Of a stretch of 64,000 bases of DNA, positions 39,037 through 50,333 are shown one piece after another. The notes below the pieces were generated by a model that was given only the letters and a program-made list of their open reading frames with translations, ran no database searches and was not told the DNA's origin. The stretch is from Folioceros fuciformis (lineage: Eukaryota > Anthocerotophyta > Anthocerotopsida > Anthocerotales): contig JBNGIO010003970.1 in NCBI GenBank assembly GCA_049999805.1, forward strand, positions 1 to 64,000, read 5' to 3'. A program made the translations under genes and the position numbers. Each line of letters opens with the position of its first letter. The stretch's first letter is position 1.

Positions 39037-39811
39037 CGCCAAGACTGTAAGGATATGTGACCTGGACCGGTATCGCGGTTCCCAGCCCTTTATCTGGAAG
39101 CAAATACCACTTATGTATGTTGTCCGTACACACGTAGGTTTTCCCTTTGTTCCCGGGAAGGCGAGGAAGGCATCGGACGCGGGGCTCTGTGTTTGGAGAG
39201 GGATGAGTGAAGAGGCGCGCTGTGAAATCGCAGACCCGTGCGACATCGACGCGGATGACATGGCAGTAGACCACCCCTCTGTTCTGTACCCTGTGCACAA
39301 CGATTTTCAGGTCATTTCCTTGACCAGGCGAAGATCGAATAGCAGCGGCAGCTGTGAGAGGCTGAAATTTTGATCGGAGCTGTGTTTGTCTACAGACGGA
39401 TGCCAGGAGGCAAGCAGCAGCGGATGCGTTGATGCATTACTCACAGACGGCCATGATTTGTGTGAGCAGGAGAATTCAACCGAGTCACGTCCGGTTCTAC
39501 CTCATGAAGGTGAGGCGCGACTGTCGGCTAACAACTCTTGTTCTCATCTAACTTAGCGTGCGTATCTATTGGCAGGAGATATCTGGAATCAGAACTGATT
39601 TGGACAGGCGAGCCACGCCGGACGGAGCCTCAACCTCTGCGGGTGCCAACCGCTCAGACGGCCCCTCGCTCTCCTGACTTGTCTCGGATTATCAGAAAGA
39701 GTGGGTTACTTTGTACGTTTGCAATATATGTATCTGAACAATTGATACAGTATACACGCACGCATCGGCCAGGGCTGAATCGTTGCAATCGGATTGTTCA
39801 CAGTTCAGTCC
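39037..39811. promoter_or_regulatory. Divergent intergenic region
   Basis: This segment lies between the start codons of the OB-fold protein (-) and the fusion gene (+). It must contain both promoters and leaders. Frames that stay open here on both strands are unlikely to be coding because they run through the 5' ends of both genes. No specific element could be assigned. Confidence 0.5.
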
Positions 39812-42800
39812 ATGCGTTCCGTCTTGAAAGTCGCTCATCGTCGCATACGCTTTGCGCGCTTTCTCTCCATCCCGCAGCCGCTGGATCGTCTTCACGACAC
39901 TGCAATGCTTTCATCTACCGCAGCGGGAGAGGTGAGGGTCGTGTCCCTTCTCCCAGCAGCTACGGAAATGGTCTGCATCGTGGACGGGGCAAGGAAATTG
40001 GTTGGTAGAGGGCACGAGGATGACTATCCACCGGTCATCACCGATCGTCCAACGCTCACTGCAGCTAGATATTCGTTTACTACTTCTTCAGGTATGGACG
40101 AGGTTATTTCTTTGAAGGCAGGGCGTCCTCTCCACCTCCCCACAACTTCATCCCGTCATATTTTACCACTGCAGATATTGATGGCAAGGTATCGCAATCT
40201 TTGGCCAAGGGAGAGGGGCTTTACTTTCTGGATGCCCAGTTGCTGAAATCACTAAGACCTGATGTGATTATCACCCAAGCATTATGCAGCGTTTGCGCTA
40301 TTGACCACAGCCTCGTGATGAGAATTGCACGGTACTGCGAAATTTTGCTTCTGCAGCTGGAATCATGAATTTTAGGATTCGCACGCCGGTTGGATGCAAA
40401 TAACAAAGACAAGCACTCTTGCGGTGTAGGGAGCTAAATCCTGTTCCTCAAGTTCTTAGTTTGAACCCAAATAGTGTCCAGGACATCTTGGAAGACATCA
40501 TCCGAGTAGGCCAAGCCATTGGTATTTTCTAATTTGTTTTTCAATGCCGAATGGTAATCTGCTTCGGTGTGGCGTAGTCTGTGTTCCTCATCCAGTTGTT
40601 GGTGTACCTTGCAGGCCAGGGTGTTGAGTCACAAAGTGTGGTTGCTTTGCTGAAGCAACGAATAGCACATGCTACAGCCCTGGTCAAAGGTGGGGACATG
40701 AGTGAAAGGCCCCGCGTAGTGTTTATGGAGTGGACTGATCCCATTTTTTGTGGTGGTCATTGGACTCCACAGCTTATTGAGATGGCTGGAGGAGTACATC
40801 CCTTGAATCCTTCCAGATGCTTTGGGCAAGAGTGAGTAGTCACTGTCCCTTCGCCCTTCATTTGGAGGGTGGAATGTGACACCTGTCGTTTTTGCTCCAG
40901 ACTGTGAGAGAGGGCATGCCGGGAACATTTCACAATGTGTAGACTAGGTGAAAAGTTCATCGGGAAGGCGTGATCCTAGTTCGTTTGCTGACTGTGGGTG
41001 GTGCAATTCGCAGGAGCGCAAGAGAGTCATTTCGAGTCTCCCCTGAGGCAGTATCTGATGCAGATCCTGATTGGGTGATTGTTAGTCCATGTGGACTGGA
41101 CATCCCTACAACCAAGGTTTGAGCTGTGGAGTGATCCAGTGACCCCTGAACTGGTGCTATATCAGGCGACTTGTTCAACTCGTCAATCTGGTTTCTGTGT
41201 GCTTGTGAATTCTGAAATATTTGCCGCAAGTTCAGAAGGAGCTCAAGAACGTCGTCACGAAAACGTGGTGGAAGAATCTGCGGGCTGTAAAGCAGGGAAG
41301 GGTTGTTCTTGTGGACGGCAATCAGATGTTCAACCGCTCTGGCCCTCGCATTGTTGATGCCTTTGAATGGTGTGTGAAATAATCATATTATGTGAAAGCG
41401 GTGTTTGGGATGCCAGCCCCACATTTAATTGCCCCTGACACCTCTGGTCTTCCGCTGCTGCAGGTTAGTGGGACTTCTAAATGAAACTCCTGCATGTATG
41501 CCCGCCGAATTTCCATGGGAGAGGTGGATACCTGAAGAGACATCCTTTCAGGAATGCAAGATTCCTGCACATGATACACATTGTGGGAATGGCTGGAATG
41601 GGGTTGAAGGCGATGGATTTCTTGATCCATGGGATGAAGTGATGGATGACAGTTGGGAGGAACTGCCCTTGTCACAGGACATAGAACAAGCCCATGATGC
41701 AGCCTGTCAGCAAGGAGAGAGCATGTACAAAGATCCCAAGACTGGTGAGAAGACGTGATCCTATTTGGCTGGAGTCTGGATGAGCTAAGTGTGAGTGTGA
41801 GAGTGAGACGCCATGTTGCGAGTTTAAGTCCTGATCGGTTTTTGTGTCTTTTGCCCCACATCCGTTTGTGTCGAAGGTTACATGGTATTCACAAGGAGCG
41901 CTTTACGTGAGCGCGGAACCTGTTGCGGAAATCGATGCAGGTAGAGTGAAATGCATGAATTCTTCAAAATTATGTCCTGCTGTAATATCCTTTGTCATAT
42001 CGCGTTGTTCCTCCGTCCTGTCAGACACTGCCCGTTTGGCCACTACAATGTCTGTTGTTTGAAAGGTCCCCGATCATGTACCATAACGGTATGAGCGTCT
42101 TTAATCTGTTGCTTGTTCTTAAGTAGTTTGTGTCGTTGGAGGAGAATGGGGATTGAGCACCTTTTCGAAGTTGGGACGGCACTTCTCTCTCGACTCTGTA
42201 ACCTGGTGTACTTGATGCAGAGTCCCACATTCATGACGACTGACAATCTGAGCAGGGTGTTGAGGGCAAAAGAGCAAGTGGATGCTCTGCATTGGGCAGG
42301 GGATATCTCCTCGCATCTTTCACTCAAGGTTCGACAAATCTGTTTTGTTAGTCCGTGAAACTCAAATGCGGAAAGGTATAAGGTCCTTGGCTTATGTGCT
42401 TTCCGCAGGTGCTGCTTGATCCCGTCTACAACGAGGTGGACAGCTCATCATCGAGTGTGATTCCAGTTGTGTTGTGCACATTTTTTGATCCTTCAAGTGG
42501 ACGTGTCGTCCCTTTAGACAGTAGCAAGGCAGTTCCTGAGGCGGTGTCCCCTGTCACCATACGCGCAATTATGGACCAAGCGAAATTTTTGCGGAAGCCT
42601 CTGTTGGCAATACCTTTAAGGAGGCACTGGACTGTTGAGGCACTGGAGGAGGCGATTGAAGAAGGCCTGTCGCTTGTTCCTGTAAAGGTACCTCATCCGA
42701 TCGTATGATTGTTTGGTAAGCATACGTCCTTTAGAGCAGGGGGTCTCATTAGCGGTTTCTGGTCTTCATTTATAGGTAAGAAGGCTTGTTACGGATTTGG

Positions 42801-43172
42801 TGGATGCCAAGGTGAACGGCAAGGGATCTTTGGAGAGGCCTGATGTCTGTGACAGATTCTCTTTGAAACTGTCCAGAGAGCTGCTGCACAAGTTTTGGAA
42901 CTCACCCGACGCTAGACAGGTGAAGGTGAGCAGCGTGGAGTAGGAAGCGCTCCTGCCTGCAGCGCTGCCTGTCAGACAGATCAGCTTTTCTGATTGACTG
43001 AGTGAGTTTACTTTTGTAGGGCAAGCTCTTCTTCAGGCGTGGTTTCTTAGACGATTCGTCTGCACAGTGGACCAACTTTTCAGATGAGTTTCTGCAGGCG
43101 ATCCCAGATACAGCAAGCCCTCTTGGCGGCCTGCATACGTTTTGGGTTCACATGGAGTACGGTGATAAGTAG
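39812..43172 (+). CDS. Fusion: BtuF-like corrinoid-binding domain, DUF5522 Cys cluster, Dph6-like PP-loop domain
   Basis: Fourteen exons keep phase: 39812-40091, 40175-40331, 40430-40521, 40615-40831, 41014-41116, 41236-41369, 41464-41744, 41877-41940, 42025-42065, 42124-42197, 42221-42328, 42409-42687, 42776-42925, 43020-43172 (710 aa). An Arg-rich leader (MRSVLKVAHRRIRFARFLSI) suggests an organelle. Residues about 45-345 follow BtuF-type periplasmic binding proteins: VVSLLPAATEMVC, LVGRGHEDDYPP, LRPDVIITQALCSVCAID, PIFCGGHWTPQLIEMAGG, DWVIVSPCGLD. Then a Trp/acid-rich linker and a DUF5522-like module (GYMVFTRSALRERGTCCGNR, then CRHCPFGHYN). The C-terminal 250 residues resemble Dph6/PP-loop ATP pyrophosphatases: VVLCTFFDPSSGRVVP, AKFLRKPLLAIPL, and a terminal LGGLHTFWVHMEYG where relatives have GEFHTFV. 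The P-loop position reads VVGGEWGLS instead of SGGKDS. Function is unknown; corrinoid binding is inference. Exons 9-10 are the least certain. Confidence 0.75.
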
Positions 43173-43723
43173 CTGTCGGCATAGAATCGAAATGCTTTCC
43201 AGCAAGATTTACGTTGTGTGGGCCAGATTGGCATTTTCGGATAGGGTCCGATTAAGAATGTTAAGGTGCAACCTCCCTCCTCCTGGGCTCCCTACGCTAC
43301 TGTAACCCAACTCACATGATACGGTGTCGAGACGGACAGTGCTGGACTCGGCACCTGGAACTGGTTGCCCACGATGTCGATTCCTAAGAGTTTCCCGACC
43401 AAACAATTTAATGACCGAGGCGGCCTCCGCCAAACAATTGGGCGGCATCGTGCCATGTCCGTGGGGCACACCACAGAGAAAGGCTGAGGAAAGCACATTT
43501 CGACATAGGAGCGGGACGCTTTTACACTCTCACAAGGCCACACTTGAGCTTGGATGACAAAATTGTGCAACAATCAGTGCATTAGTTACGGCCGGGCATG
43601 AAGGTGATAGATAACACCACAGCTGAGAACCATGAAGTCCAGGGACACCTAAGCTGGTCAGTTCCCTTCTAAGTGCAGGCCCTCCAATGGAATGGAATAG
43701 GATAATTGTCAATGTGGTTAGCC
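43173..43723. other. Convergent 3' intergenic region
   Basis: Lies between the stops of the fusion gene (+) and the DEAD-box gene (-). No coding signal or repeat was recognised; it should hold both 3' untranslated regions. Confidence 0.5.
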
Positions 43724-45841
43724 CTATTGAACATTCAGGCCAGGAACACCTCTTAGGCCCATCATTTGTACTGTTTTCTTGGTAAGGTAAGGGGGAGCAT
43801 CAAGACCTATGGTTGAACTGAACAAGTTTGCTCGTTGAACTAATGTCTCCTTATTCCAGCTGAGGTTCTTGGCAGAATTGTAATAGCCCAACCATGCAGC
43901 ATAGGCCTTCTCCCGGGTGTCATTGCTTATCTTAGCCAAGGCATGCTGCAGCTTCTTGTTGGTGTCAGAAGTAACCCGCGGGAGTGGTGCAGCCGAAATA
44001 GAGATATCCTTCAACTGCTTGATAAAAGTTTCTTCCCAGGGAGTCAGCAGAAGAACACCCTGCCCCTCTTTCCCAGCCCGACCCGTTCTTCCCAGCCTGT
44101 GAATGTACTGCTCTCTCCCCGCGGGCAAACCCACCTGCAGGACGAGAGTAACGTCTGGGTAGTCCACGCCCCTGGCTGACACATCGGACGTGAACATGAC
44201 TATCCCACCCTGCGACTTCCGGAACTCGTCAGACGTCCTAGTCCTGAACGCCTGGGACTTCCTGGAATGGATTTCCCGCACGTTGAGCCCCAATTCCCGG
44301 TGCAGCTCTGCCATGAGCTGTGTGGATCGAGCAGTGGTGCAGAAGACCAACACTTTGTAATTAGGCTCCTCGGCAATATGCTCCATCAACGTGGTATACG
44401 CTACGCCTATCTGCTGCTCTAGGGGAGCCACCATGAAGGTCTGGGTCACCCGGGCGTGCGTTTCTTGGTCCTCTTCTCCCACCGTGTCCACGAACACGTG
44501 ATTTTTCTTCAGCGCAACCTCCGTCACACTGTGCACCTCCTTGGGAATGGTGGCCGAGAAAAGTAGAGTCTGCCGCTTTCTTGGCAAAGCGGCGATTATC
44601 GTGTCCAAACTCTTCCGGAAACCCATATCCAGCAACTGGTCCGCCTCATCGAGCACCAGCACCTTGAGCCCCCGCAGCCGCTGCGCAAACCCATCCGAAG
44701 ACTGGATGTGATCCACCAGCCTGCCGGGCGTGCCCACCAATATTTGACAGGGAAGCCTGTTGATCCGACTCAGCTCCGACGACATGTTAGTCCCTCCAAT
44801 GACAACCAGCGCCCCGATGCCCGAATGGAACTTAGTCAGGGTGGTGGCCTCCGCTGCAGCTTGGCTTGCCAGCTCCCGGGTAGGGCAGATGACCAGCACA
44901 TTGATACTCTTCCCGCCCACCTGTCCCTCCACCTGACCCTTCAAGATGGCCTCGATGGCCGGCAGCAGGAAGGCAATGGTCTTTCCCGTCCCCGTCTTAG
45001 CCTTAGCCAAGAGGTCCACGCCATCCAGAATCAGCGGCAACGTCTGCTCCTGCACCACCGTCATCCGCTCGTACTTGAGCACGGTGTGCAGCGCCTGGAT
45101 GGAGAGGGGGGAGATGGGGAAGGAATCAAACCTAGTCTGAGACAGGTGAGACGGAGACGCGGCATCTTCATCACCATCGGGCTCCGGAGCCAGATCCTTA
45201 GCCTGCGTATGGATTTGCTTCGCCTTCTCCTGCAGGAAGCGTGGGCGCAGCCGCTTGGAGTCGGGGAAGAGGGTCCCGGGGGCGGCCAACCCTGAGGCTG
45301 CGGCGCTGGGGCTGCCGCGCTTCTTTTCTCCGGTAGGCTTGGCTGCCTTGCGAGGCAGCAGGCGTGCAGAAGACAAAGGGGTAGCCGCAGCAGGGGCTTC
45401 CCCATCGTCATCCGAATACTCGGGGCCGTCGAATCGAGTCCACAAATCCATAGAGCCGCCCTTGTTGAATCTGCTAGCCAGAGCCCTGATATGTGGGTCA
45501 GAGAAGTCAGGAGGCGGGAGCGCGGATGGAGGAGGGGACGGGGCCGCAGGGCTGGAGCTAGGGCTGGTTTCCCACGGTTTCTCCAACTGCGGGCTGGAGG
45601 CCATGAGTTCTGCGCGCCTCCTGGCCTCGTATAGCTGGCGGTCCCGCAGCAGACGGGCCTTCTCGATCTGCTGCTGCTTCTTCTCCTGCATCCTCTTCCA
45701 CTGCCACTTGCTAACGCCTCCGGGAAAAGTCCGAGGACCCCCGCCCATCATTCGCACCCCCCATGGCACCGCGCGGCCCAGAAACGAGCGAGCCGTCCGA
45801 GCCTGCGCCCACACCTTGATGGAGCAGTGCCCAGACAGCAT
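43724..45841 (-). CDS. Organellar DEAD-box RNA helicase (RH25/26/31 type), intronless
   Basis: One uninterrupted reverse frame of 705 aa from the ATG at 45841; another in-frame ATG lies at 45961. I prefer 45841 because the next residues (MLSGHCSIKVWAQARTARSF) resemble a mitochondrial or plastid presequence. The block GGGPRTFPGGVSKWQWKRM, shared with plant RH25/26/31, follows. All helicase motifs are present: Q motif (FPISPLSIQAL ... TVVQEQ), AKTGTGKT, PTRELA, TPGRL, VLDEADQLLD, SAT, ARGVDYPDV and HRLGRTGRAG. The terminus MMGLRGVPGL is also typical of the group. Such enzymes unwind RNA in organelles. The neighbours have many introns while this 2.1-kb frame has none, so it may descend from a retrocopy. 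Its start lies 215 bp from that of the SnoaL-like gene on the other strand. Confidence 0.95.
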   Translation of the reverse strand: MLSGHCSIKVWAQARTARSFLGRAVPWGVRMMGGGPRTFPGGVSKWQWKRMQEKKQQQIEKARLLRDRQLYEARRRAELMASSPQLEKPWETSPSSSPAAPSPPPSALPPPDFSDPHIRALASRFNKGGSMDLWTRFDGPEYSDDDGEAPAAATPLSSARLLPRKAAKPTGEKKRGSPSAAASGLAAPGTLFPDSKRLRPRFLQEKAKQIHTQAKDLAPEPDGDEDAASPSHLSQTRFDSFPISPLSIQALHTVLKYERMTVVQEQTLPLILDGVDLLAKAKTGTGKTIAFLLPAIEAILKGQVEGQVGGKSINVLVICPTRELASQAAAEATTLTKFHSGIGALVVIGGTNMSSELSRINRLPCQILVGTPGRLVDHIQSSDGFAQRLRGLKVLVLDEADQLLDMGFRKSLDTIIAALPRKRQTLLFSATIPKEVHSVTEVALKKNHVFVDTVGEEDQETHARVTQTFMVAPLEQQIGVAYTTLMEHIAEEPNYKVLVFCTTARSTQLMAELHRELGLNVREIHSRKSQAFRTRTSDEFRKSQGGIVMFTSDVSARGVDYPDVTLVLQVGLPAGREQYIHRLGRTGRAGKEGQGVLLLTPWEETFIKQLKDISISAAPLPRVTSDTNKKLQHALAKISNDTREKAYAAWLGYYNSAKNLSWNKETLVQRANLFSSTIGLDAPPYLTKKTVQMMGLRGVPGLNVQ

Positions 45842-46056
45842 TCCTCCCGGAATTTGTTCCTGCCCACCACTCGCTCTGTCCCTGTACCTGCACCTGCTAC
45901 GCCCGCACCACCCACCACCTGCAGGGTGTAGACTGTTTACGAACAGTGTGCCTTGACACATTATACAGTTCCTTCCATGCGCACCCTAGCCCTAGGCTCC
46001 ACCACTCCGACCAACCAACCAACCAACCACCCAACCAACCGGGATTGATCAGAGTC
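45842..46056. promoter_or_regulatory. Short bidirectional promoter
   Basis: Only 215 bp separate the chosen starts of the DEAD-box helicase (-) and the SnoaL-like gene (+). The stretch contains a CCAACCAACC iteration at about 46011-46040. The two genes very likely share this promoter. Confidence 0.6.
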
Positions 46057-46980
46057 ATGTTGGAATTCCCGCCAGGACTCCTGGCAACATCGGCAGCCGC
46101 ACCGGCAGTGCTCCGGACGTCTGTTGCTGTGCCATTGCGGAATGTGAGTCGTCTAAAGGTAGGTCTCAGCTCCAACCCGGACTCAGCAATCCAGGCTACT
46201 GAGCTGCGCCCAGCTGTAGACATCGTGCGAGAATTCTACAGCCTCATCAACACGCGTCAGCCAGAGGCTGCCCTCGAGCTCGTAACGGACGACTGTCTGT
46301 ACGAGGATTTCTCATTCGCGGAACCCTTCAAGGGCAAGCAGGTACGAGACATAACAAATGTGACCTGCTCTCACCCACCTCCTAGCAATACACACCCCAG
46401 TTTCTTTTGAGAATATTTTCTCCTGCGCAGGCTACTCTGGGCTTGTTCAAGAGGTTCACGGATGGCGGCGTGGGGCTGAATTTCGTCATTGACGACATCA
46501 GCACAGGGGATCCTGATGCTGTTGGACTGACTTGGCATGTGGGTCAGTTCCATATCTTCGGTTGTCTCGTTTTGTTGTGTGCAACCTCTCTATGCTTGGG
46601 CCTGAAGGTGGTATAGCTGTACCTGCACACAGAATGGAAAGGCACACCATTCCCATTCAGCAGAGGTTGCAGCTTCTACCGGTGTGAAGTTGTTCAAGGG
46701 CAAAGGAAGATCAAGTAAGATTTTACGACGCCACTTCTGTTGTAGCCGGTTGTGACATTTCACACCCTTGACAGACAATTTGGCTGGCCAGATACTTCCG
46801 TGACATCGTGGAGTCGCCTGTCAAAGCCGGCGATGCAACCGTGGTAAAGCATCCAACCAGGTTGAATTCTCTCTCTCACGCAACATTTTCACCGCCACTC
46901 ATTCCGTCCGAACGCAGGTGGCCATCAAAGCTGTAATCTTCCTGTTGGAGCGCTTCCCTCAACTCGCAAAGATGTGGTGA
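46057..46980 (+). CDS. SnoaL-like (NTF2-fold) protein, probably plastid
   Basis: Five exons: 46057-46341, 46431-46542, 46633-46714, 46792-46843 and 46918-46980. They give 197 aa with correct phase throughout. The leader (MLEFPPGLLATSAAAPAVLR) is Ser/Ala-rich, as in chloroplast transit peptides. The domain begins VDIVREFYSLINTRQPEAAL and ELVTDDCLYEDFSF, and continues with LGLFKRFTDGGVGLNFVIDD, HVEWKGTPFPFSRGCSFYRC and YFRDIVESPVKAGD. This matches plant SnoaL-like proteins of the NTF2 superfamily, whose cone-shaped fold holds small hydrophobic ligands. No enzyme activity can be assigned from sequence. Head to head with the DEAD-box gene; the spliceosomal cyclophilin follows on the same strand. 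Confidence 0.85.
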
Positions 46981-47231
46981 CCGGAACGCCGTGCAATCAG
47001 GAGCAACGCAATGGGTGAGGTCGATTCTCGCCATCTACATGTAGCAACACACAAACCCGACTACCTAGCCATATCAGGAACAACTGCAAAATAATAATTA
47101 GGCTCCACTCGGCACGGGCCTCGGGTTTTTTCCGAGGTCAGGTTGCGGTGGTTGTGCAATCGCTTCCGATGCCGTTGTAAGCTCCTGCTTCGGATCCAAG
47201 CAATCAGAAAAGCGTTGTACATTTTGCCACG

Positions 47232-49947
47232 ATGTCTTCAATTTACGTGTTGGAGCCGCCTACGAAGGGCAAGGTGGTCCTCAACACAACTCTTGGACCA
47301 CTCGACATTGAATTGTGGCCCAAGGAGGCGCCCAAAGCAGTAAGTCTGTTGCAGATTTGAAGAAATTGTCAGCTTGGAAAACCTGACGTTCGTCTCGTCG
47401 GGGCTTGGTCGTGTGTGAGGTGTCGTCCTCGTTGCCATCTTCCGTGCCCTAGAGCTGACGACTTGTGTGCTTGCTCTGTGCTCAGGTTCGAAATTTCGTA
47501 CAGCTTTGTCTGGAGGGCTACTATGATTCTACTGTGTTTCACCGGATTATCAAGTCGTTTATGGTGCAAGGAGGGGATCCGACCGGTACTGGGAAAGGTC
47601 TGCTAATGGCTCATGTTCAGTCGCTGGCGCGCCTTGTGTGTTTTTCTTCTAATGGAGAAGCTTAACGTAAGGTTGTATCGCTGCTGGCAGGTGGTGACAC
47701 CATTTATGGCGCACCTTTCCCTAATGAGTGCCATTCCAGGCTCCGGTTCAACCATAGGGGCTTGGTTGCCTGTGCAAATGCAGGGACTGTCAACAGCAAC
47801 AATAGCCAGTTCTTCATCACTTTAGATCGGACTGACTGGCTTGACAAGAAGAACACAATCTTTGGGAAGGTACACTTTGCAGTCAGAGGCTTGGCAGCTG
47901 GTTACGTAGGAGTGTTTTGCTTTAACATTGTGTTAATGCTTTCCATCAGATCACAGGTGATTCTATTTACAACCTATTGCGCATCGGGGAGCTGGAGACG
48001 GATGCGGACGACCGTCCTGTGGAGCCACCTAAGATAACTGCTGTAGAGGTGCGTTTCTTGCCAGCTTGGATAAGTGGCTCGATGGCTCATGAACTTGAAT
48101 GTCAGTTTCACATCAACAGCGAATGTTTTCAGCTCAGGAACATATTTGTTGAGGGTTTTCAAGCTTTGATGCATTTCTGAGGTCTCTGCAACTACACGTT
48201 CCTACAGTTGCACCACTGGAAGAGTTGACTTTATGAGTGTGTTTGACAGTGGATCATCTGACCCAGGTGCTCTGGAATCCGTTCGAAGACATTGTTCCAA
48301 GGCAGGTGAAGGAACCTTCATTAGCGCATGCTGAGGAGATTGATGAACCTAAGGTGACAAAAACTCCGAAGAAAAAGTGAGTACACATGTACTTGTATCT
48401 CCGAACGGCAGGTTGAATTGAGGGTGAGTTGCTCTCTTGTTTTCCTGAACTTTGTATTTCTCCCACTCCAGGCAGTTGAACTTGCTCTCATTTGGCGAGG
48501 AGGCTGAAGAGGAGGAGCAAATTCTGTCCACTAGCAAGGCCAAAATTCGAAGTAGTCATGATCTTCTTGATGATCCCCGGTTGCTGAAGGGAGACGTGCA
48601 GAGGGTAAGTAATTTGCCTTGTACAAGTGTCTGCGTAGACCGATATGGCTTGGCGTGCCTTTGTCTCCAAGTTCATGGTCAGGACCTTTTCAAATAGTCT
48701 TTGGTTGCTTGTTAAGGACAGGATCCTGAGGAAGTCAAAAGAAGGAAGGATCTGCAGTCCTCTGTGCGACAAGCTTTGAGTGCTGGGAAGAAAGACAGTA
48801 GCAATGAGGACGAGGAGTCTGAGTATGCATTTGATTCGAAGATGAGGCAGCAAGTCCTTGAGCGCAAGCGCCGGTTTGAAGAACCAAAAGTGACTAGAAC
48901 CACAAAAGGTTGCAGGAGTTGCAGTGAAAGAACCTTTCCACGTTGCATGATCCTGAATCATTTCTTGCTAACGTTTGGTTGGCTGCCATGCTCAGGCACA
49001 GACGATGATAACGTTGAAGGCACCGGTAAACACCGGCCTACTAACAAACCCCCGCTTCCGCCTGACAAAAGGTACAGTCTGCATCCGACCTTTTGGTTTA
49101 ACTCCAGCGATCAAGGTGTTCAGCAATGTCGGTGGTTCAGGTACTGATAACGTCTCCTGTATTTACAGAGACAGGGATAGCACAGGCGATGACCCGGTGG
49201 CAAAGAGAAGTAAGAAGGACAAACTTATCATCAAGGAAAAAGGCTTAGGCTCTGAAGAAAAGGCAGAGCTCTCCTCCAAGGCCGACGTTGATTCCCAGCT
49301 TTTGACGCCTCTTGAACAGCAGCGCCAGAAGTATAAGCAACGCAAGCGCACCCTCAAAGGCAAAGAGGAGGCAGTACGCGTACAAACCTCTATGTAGAAT
49401 TCAATTCTGTTTGTTTGTAAACGCTACGATGTTCGAGTTCTGGGATGTTGCATTCGCTTGTACAAGTGCATCGGTCTCATGGCCATCACTTTCCGTGTGC
49501 AGACATTAGCGAAGCTGGAAAAATTCAAAACCAAGCTGCAGACAAAGGTGGTAAGTGAGGACAAGCAGCCTGGTTCAAACGACGAAGTCGAGGTTGAAAG
49601 GGGGCATGATTGGATGCACCACCAGCTGAAGTTCGAGGTTGACCCAAAGCAGAAGGTATTGGAAGCTGGAAGTTGTTTGTCGTTGCGTTGTGTCCCTAGT
49701 GGCGACAAGTTTTCATCTTCATGCGAACACATGCTTTTGTATAGGGTAAATAGTTTCAATGTACCTTGTCTAATGTTCAATCCCTTGGAATACACATGCT
49801 GGACAGGACTCAATGGCGAGAAATGAGGATCCAAATCAGTATGTGCTTTTCGACCCTTTGCTGGAGAAAGGAAAGGAGAAGTTTAACAAAATGCAAGCCA
49901 AGGAGAAGCGACGGAACAGGGAGTGGGCGGGGAAATCGCTATCGTAG
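47232..49947 (+). CDS. CYP57: Spliceosome-associated cyclophilin, CWC27 / CYP57
   Basis: Eleven exons: 47232-47339, 47486-47597, 47691-47869, 47950-48048, 48267-48376, 48472-48604, 48722-48908, 48996-49025, 49141-49373, 49503-49655, 49807-49947. Total 494 aa; relatives are 470-505 aa. The cyclophilin domain (residues 1-170) starts [20 protein letters not shown] and includes [40 protein letters not shown] and [12 protein letters not shown]. The last of these has no Trp at the usual cyclosporin-contact position, as in CWC27. The C-terminal half is charged and coiled-coil prone ([11 protein letters not shown]). It ends with the family tail: [12 protein letters not shown], then [17 protein letters not shown]27 joins the activated spliceosome and partners CWC22 near the exon-junction complex. 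The tiny exon 8 and the 3' end of exon 9 rest on splice signals only. Confidence 0.93.
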
Positions 49948-50333
49948 TTGGGATAGTCCAGTAGCTGCTGGACTTTCTAACTTGGTTCCAACCAACTACA
50001 GTCCTCGGCTACGGGCTACGATGCGTTCTTTCTGTTTTTCTTTGTAATTTGTGTCACATCGAATCTGTAAGTACTTCTCGAGTCTTGAAATTCCGATTAT
50101 TATCTTTAATATTTTAAAGAATTGGCCTAGAATTATTCATCTTTATTAACATTTCGACAAAGGGTCGCCAAAACCGTAGCCCGCTCTGTTTTCACTGAAT
50201 AGGACGATATCCCCCACAGGGACATCTATAGATAGAGAAGGGCGTCGAAAATGCGATCATTGCGCAGTCTCTTTCGGCGCTGGGCTGTACCCGTTGTTGC
50301 CCTTGGAGCCTCTCTTCGCTCAAGGGCGCTCGC
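49948..50333. other. Intergenic between CYP57 and prefoldin 2
   Basis: AT-rich near 50090-50150. It should contain the 3' end of CYP57 and the promoter of the next gene. No other feature seen. Confidence 0.5.

Noticed and set aside
38891-39373. 160-codon forward frame over the OB-fold gene 5' end
   Set aside because: It is antisense to the transit-peptide exon of a well-supported reverse gene and shows no family similarity.
39812-43172. Bacterial contamination as the source of the BtuF-like domain
   Set aside because: The coding sequence is interrupted by many consistent GT-AG introns and flanked by plant-type genes on the same sequence.
44708-45295. 195-codon forward frame opposite the DEAD-box gene
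   Set aside because: It is the shadow of the helicase coding strand, which carries all motifs.
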